DNA from: Paracoccaceae bacterium
GTDB lineage: Bacteria; Pseudomonadota; Alphaproteobacteria; Rhodobacterales; Rhodobacteraceae
Length of the DNA stretch: 6,137 nt
Reading direction: 5' to 3'
NCBI GenBank assembly: GCA_015485375.1
Contig: WFTU01000233.1
Coordinates: 1 to 6,137, forward strand
A program made the translations under genes and the position numbers. Below, in pieces: positions 6,069-6,137 of this stretch; the first letter of the stretch is position 1, and every line of letters starts with the position of its first letter. The notes under the pieces are model-generated. The model searched no databases, had not been told where the DNA came from, and worked only from the letters and a program-made list of their open reading frames with translations.

Positions 6069-6137
6069 GTTACCTCACCTGATAGTTCCGGATCCCCGAT
6101 ACACGGAATTCGTTAACAACAAGTAATCTTATAACAC
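6069..6137 (-). promoter_or_regulatory. Upstream region of the EamA transporter, possible -10 box
   Basis: This AT-richer gap contains the transporter RBS and, on the - strand, TATAAG (complement of 6128-6133), a possible -10 box. Its -35 would fall beyond the window edge, so the promoter cannot be confirmed here. Confidence 0.2.

Noticed and set aside
1..6137. Mobile element, CRISPR, defence or phage signature
   Set aside because: No transposase, integrase, terminal repeats, spaced repeats or defence-type domains were found; composition is uniform apart from short intergenic AT-rich stretches.

Overview
The window looks like ordinary chromosomal DNA from a GC-rich alphaproteobacterium, most likely of the Rhodobacterales/Rhodobacteraceae type. 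The protein sequences suggest this: an alphaproteobacterial-style acetoacetyl-CoA reductase, a short PhaC-like hydrolase beside phaAB, and a small YdcH/DUF465 protein of the form common in that group. The taxonomic placement is inference from remembered family resemblance; no search was run. No mobile element, CRISPR array, tRNA or rRNA is visible, and the window gives no good evidence for a previously undescribed system.

Positions 1-3260 form a polyhydroxyalkanoate (PHA/PHB) locus on the + strand. It opens with a PHA-synthase-like alpha/beta hydrolase that has a cysteine nucleophile and is probably cut by the left window edge. A 116-base AT-rich gap follows, carrying a candidate sigma70-type promoter overlapped by a TGC-rich dyad, a plausible PhaR-type operator. 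Then come phaA (acetyl-CoA acetyltransferase) and, 21 bases later, phaB (acetoacetyl-CoA reductase), closed by a good intrinsic terminator. PhaA joins two acetyl-CoA to acetoacetyl-CoA, PhaB reduces it to (R)-3-hydroxybutyryl-CoA, and a PhaC-type enzyme would polymerise or otherwise handle the hydroxyacyl-CoA.

Positions 3290-4934 hold a two-gene + strand unit: a stand-alone class I (triad) glutamine amidotransferase and a YddG-like DMT/EamA exporter. The exporter most likely starts at a GTG that overlaps the upstream stop codon, so the two are probably translationally coupled. The substrate of neither is known from sequence.

Positions 4925-6137 lie on the - strand: a second, distantly related EamA transporter (5160-6068), and downstream of it a 56-residue coiled-coil YdcH/DUF465 protein (4925-5095) with its own RBS and a candidate promoter. 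The small gene's 3' end overlaps the convergent exporter gene by 10 bases.
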